DNA of 9,560 nucleotides from Gammaproteobacteria bacterium (lineage in GTDB: Bacteria > Pseudomonadota > Gammaproteobacteria > Enterobacterales > GCA-2746155), in the NCBI GenBank assembly GCA_024206355.1, contig JAAGZM010000040.1, positions 1 to 9,560 of the forward strand, read 5' to 3'. Below, one piece after another: positions 8,886 through 9,560 of this stretch (the first letter of the stretch is position 1; each line of letters begins with the position of its first letter). A model generated the notes under the pieces. It searched no databases and was not told the origin of the DNA. It saw nothing but the letters and a program-made list of their open reading frames with translations. The position numbers and the translations under genes are program-made.

Positions 8886-9296
8886 TTACAACAATATAAA
8901 AATAGCATTATATAAGTTCACAGCAATTATAAGGATTACTGAAATCCAAGTAACCAAAGTTCGGTAGTATCTTCCAGTAGAACGTCCAGCTTTATTAGCT
9001 AGCCCAAAGGCATGCAATAATCGAGAAAGGAGAAAAGCTGTACCCGTGAGATGAAGAACAATAATCGAGATATCATTCAATTCAGCTAAAAGAAACATTA
9101 AAGAAAACGGTAATAAATTTTCTAAGAAGTTTGCTTGAACTCTTATTTGCCGATTCATAAACTCGTCTTTACCATCCCCTAAACTAATACTCATCTTTAT
9201 TCACAATTTAACAATTCGGAAAGTGAGTACCATAGCAACTGCAGAAAATAATGATAAATAAAACATCGAAATAGGTAATGATGAAAGCATATTCAT
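8886..9296 (-). pseudogene. MAPEG-family membrane protein gene interrupted by an in-frame TGA
   Basis: MAPEG proteins (membrane-associated proteins in eicosanoid and glutathione metabolism) are small, four-helix inner-membrane proteins; bacterial members are mostly of unknown role, some with glutathione transferase activity. Reading from ATG 9296-9294, the frame gives 31 residues with a first membrane helix (LPISMFYLSLFSAVAMVLTF) and RIVKL. It then meets TGA at 9203-9201 and continues in the same frame through ISLGDGKDE, QIRVQANFLENLLPF, ELND, RLLHAFGL and two more hydrophobic helices to TAA 8886. With the stop read through, the length is about 136 codons, the family norm. Relatives as I remember them have arginine at the stop, so one CGA-to-TGA change explains it. 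The piece from ATG 9194 (102 residues) lacks helix 1 and has no good ribosome site. Alternatives are a sequencing error, or reinitiation giving a split protein. The family assignment is firmer than the status. Confidence 0.75.
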
Positions 9297-9352
9297 TCGT
9301 TCTTCAAAATTAATTTTAATATGGTTTTTTCATAAGCTGAAATAAATTGCAA

Positions 9353-9364
9353 CGATAATTATCG
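9353..9364. promoter_or_regulatory. Perfect 12-bp palindrome, possible operator
   Basis: CGATAATTATCG is self-complementary over all 12 bases. It lies 57 bases upstream of the MAPEG start and about 75 bases upstream of the -35 element at 9438. It recalls the GATAAT/ATTATC half-sites of Fur boxes, but the halves are fused without the usual spacing, so Fur is not claimed. It could serve either divergent gene or be chance in AT-rich DNA. Confidence 0.25.
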
Positions 9365-9437
9365 AATAAATACAGCCTGAAATTTAGTCTGTTCTTCATT
9401 TTGTTTATTAGTTTTTATTTTGAATAGAAAAAAATTT

Positions 9438-9466
9438 TTGAAATTTTCTTCACTAGTGCATACAAT
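9438..9466 (+). promoter_or_regulatory. Sigma70-type promoter for the gene at 9532
   Basis: TTGAAA (9438-9443) and TACAAT (9461-9466) each match the consensus at five of six positions and are separated by exactly 17 bp. The DNA just upstream (9411-9434) is A/T-tract rich, as in UP elements. The expected transcript would start near 9473 and carry a leader of about 59 bases, ending in GGGAG (9521-9525), six bases before the ATG. This is the most convincing promoter in the window and suggests a strongly expressed gene. Confidence 0.7.
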
Positions 9467-9531
9467 ACAGTTGTTACACAAATTTATTCTGATTATTTTT
9501 AACTGTCCGTCAACGATGTTGGGAGAAAAAC

Positions 9532-9560
9532 ATGTCCACAACTGCAAAGAAAACTGCAGC
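9532..9560 (+). CDS. Start of an unidentified protein, 3'-truncated by window edge
   Basis: Only MSTTAKKTAA is visible before the window ends. The ATG follows a strong ribosome site (GGGAG, spacer six) and a near-consensus promoter, so the start is well supported although the product is not. The Ala/Lys/Thr-rich N-terminus is of the kind seen in phasins and in histone-like DNA-binding proteins, but ten residues cannot identify a family. I make no functional call. Confidence 0.6.

Larger units (their letters stand above)
9297..9531. other. AT-rich divergent intergenic region
   Basis: This region lies between the minus-strand MAPEG gene and the + strand gene at 9532. It holds a perfect 12-bp palindrome (9353-9364), an A7T5 tract (9428-9439), a sigma70-type promoter (9438-9466) and a 5' leader. 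I find no convincing small gene here; a 62-codon minus-strand reading frame at 9359-9547 runs through the promoter, is low-complexity and looks accidental. No clear minus-strand promoter for the MAPEG gene was recognised. Confidence 0.6.

Noticed and set aside
9201..9203. TGA in the MAPEG gene as selenocysteine or a recoded codon
   Set aside because: Relatives have no cysteine there, no SECIS-like hairpin was recognised downstream, and thousands of bases of neighbouring genes use TGG for Trp with no other in-frame TGA.
9359..9547. 62-codon minus-strand reading frame covering the last promoter
   Set aside because: Asn/Lys/Phe-rich AT-driven composition; it overlaps a clear promoter, ribosome site and start codon on the opposite strand.
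1..9560. CRISPR array, tRNA or rRNA gene, insertion sequence, toxin-antitoxin or defence locus
   Set aside because: No spaced direct repeats, transposase motifs, terminal inverted repeats or RNA-gene signatures were seen; the window is filled by metabolic genes.

Overview
The window is almost entirely one co-directional (+ strand) catabolic operon that converts isovaleryl-CoA, the intermediate made from leucine, to acetyl-CoA. It is followed by a short minus-strand membrane-protein gene and the first bases of a further + strand gene. The base composition is AT-rich. The protein set (LiuA/B/C/D/E-type enzymes plus a two-subunit succinyl-CoA:3-ketoacid CoA-transferase) suggests a low-GC proteobacterium, most likely a gammaproteobacterium. 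That placement is inferred from gene content and remembered protein resemblance, not from a search.

Layout. Bases 2-820: the C-terminal two thirds of isovaleryl-CoA dehydrogenase (LiuA), cut by the window edge. 866-2050: an acetyl-CoA C-acetyltransferase (thiolase). 2065-3672: methylcrotonyl-CoA carboxylase carboxyltransferase subunit (LiuB). 3685-4476: methylglutaconyl-CoA hydratase (LiuC). 4480-6483: biotin-carrying methylcrotonyl-CoA carboxylase subunit (LiuD, TTG start). 6488-7408: HMG-CoA lyase (LiuE). 7470-8180 and 8183-8842: subunits A and B of the CoA-transferase (ScoA/ScoB). Spacings are 45, 14, 12, 3, 4, 61 and 2 bp, so most of the set looks translationally coupled. The only loose joints are before the thiolase and before scoA.

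Pathway. Isovaleryl-CoA goes to 3-methylcrotonyl-CoA (LiuA), 3-methylglutaconyl-CoA (LiuBD, ATP and bicarbonate), HMG-CoA (LiuC), and then acetyl-CoA plus acetoacetate (LiuE). Acetoacetate is activated with succinyl-CoA (ScoAB) and split by the thiolase to two acetyl-CoA. The operon therefore holds the whole route down to central metabolism, including the ketone-body end.

Right end. A 43-bp convergent gap with a bulged hairpin separates scoB from a minus-strand MAPEG-family gene (8886-9296). That gene appears to be interrupted by a single in-frame TGA at 9203-9201, exactly where the family usually has an arginine in the linker after the first membrane helix. Beyond it lies an AT-rich divergent intergenic region (9297-9531) with a perfect 12-bp palindrome and a near-consensus sigma70 promoter that should drive the gene starting at 9532, of which only ten residues are visible.

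I found no CRISPR array, RNA gene, insertion sequence or defence system. The core of the window is ordinary metabolism. The items most worth a second look are the interrupted MAPEG gene, the strong promoter in front of the truncated last gene, and the elements at the operon's two loose joints.
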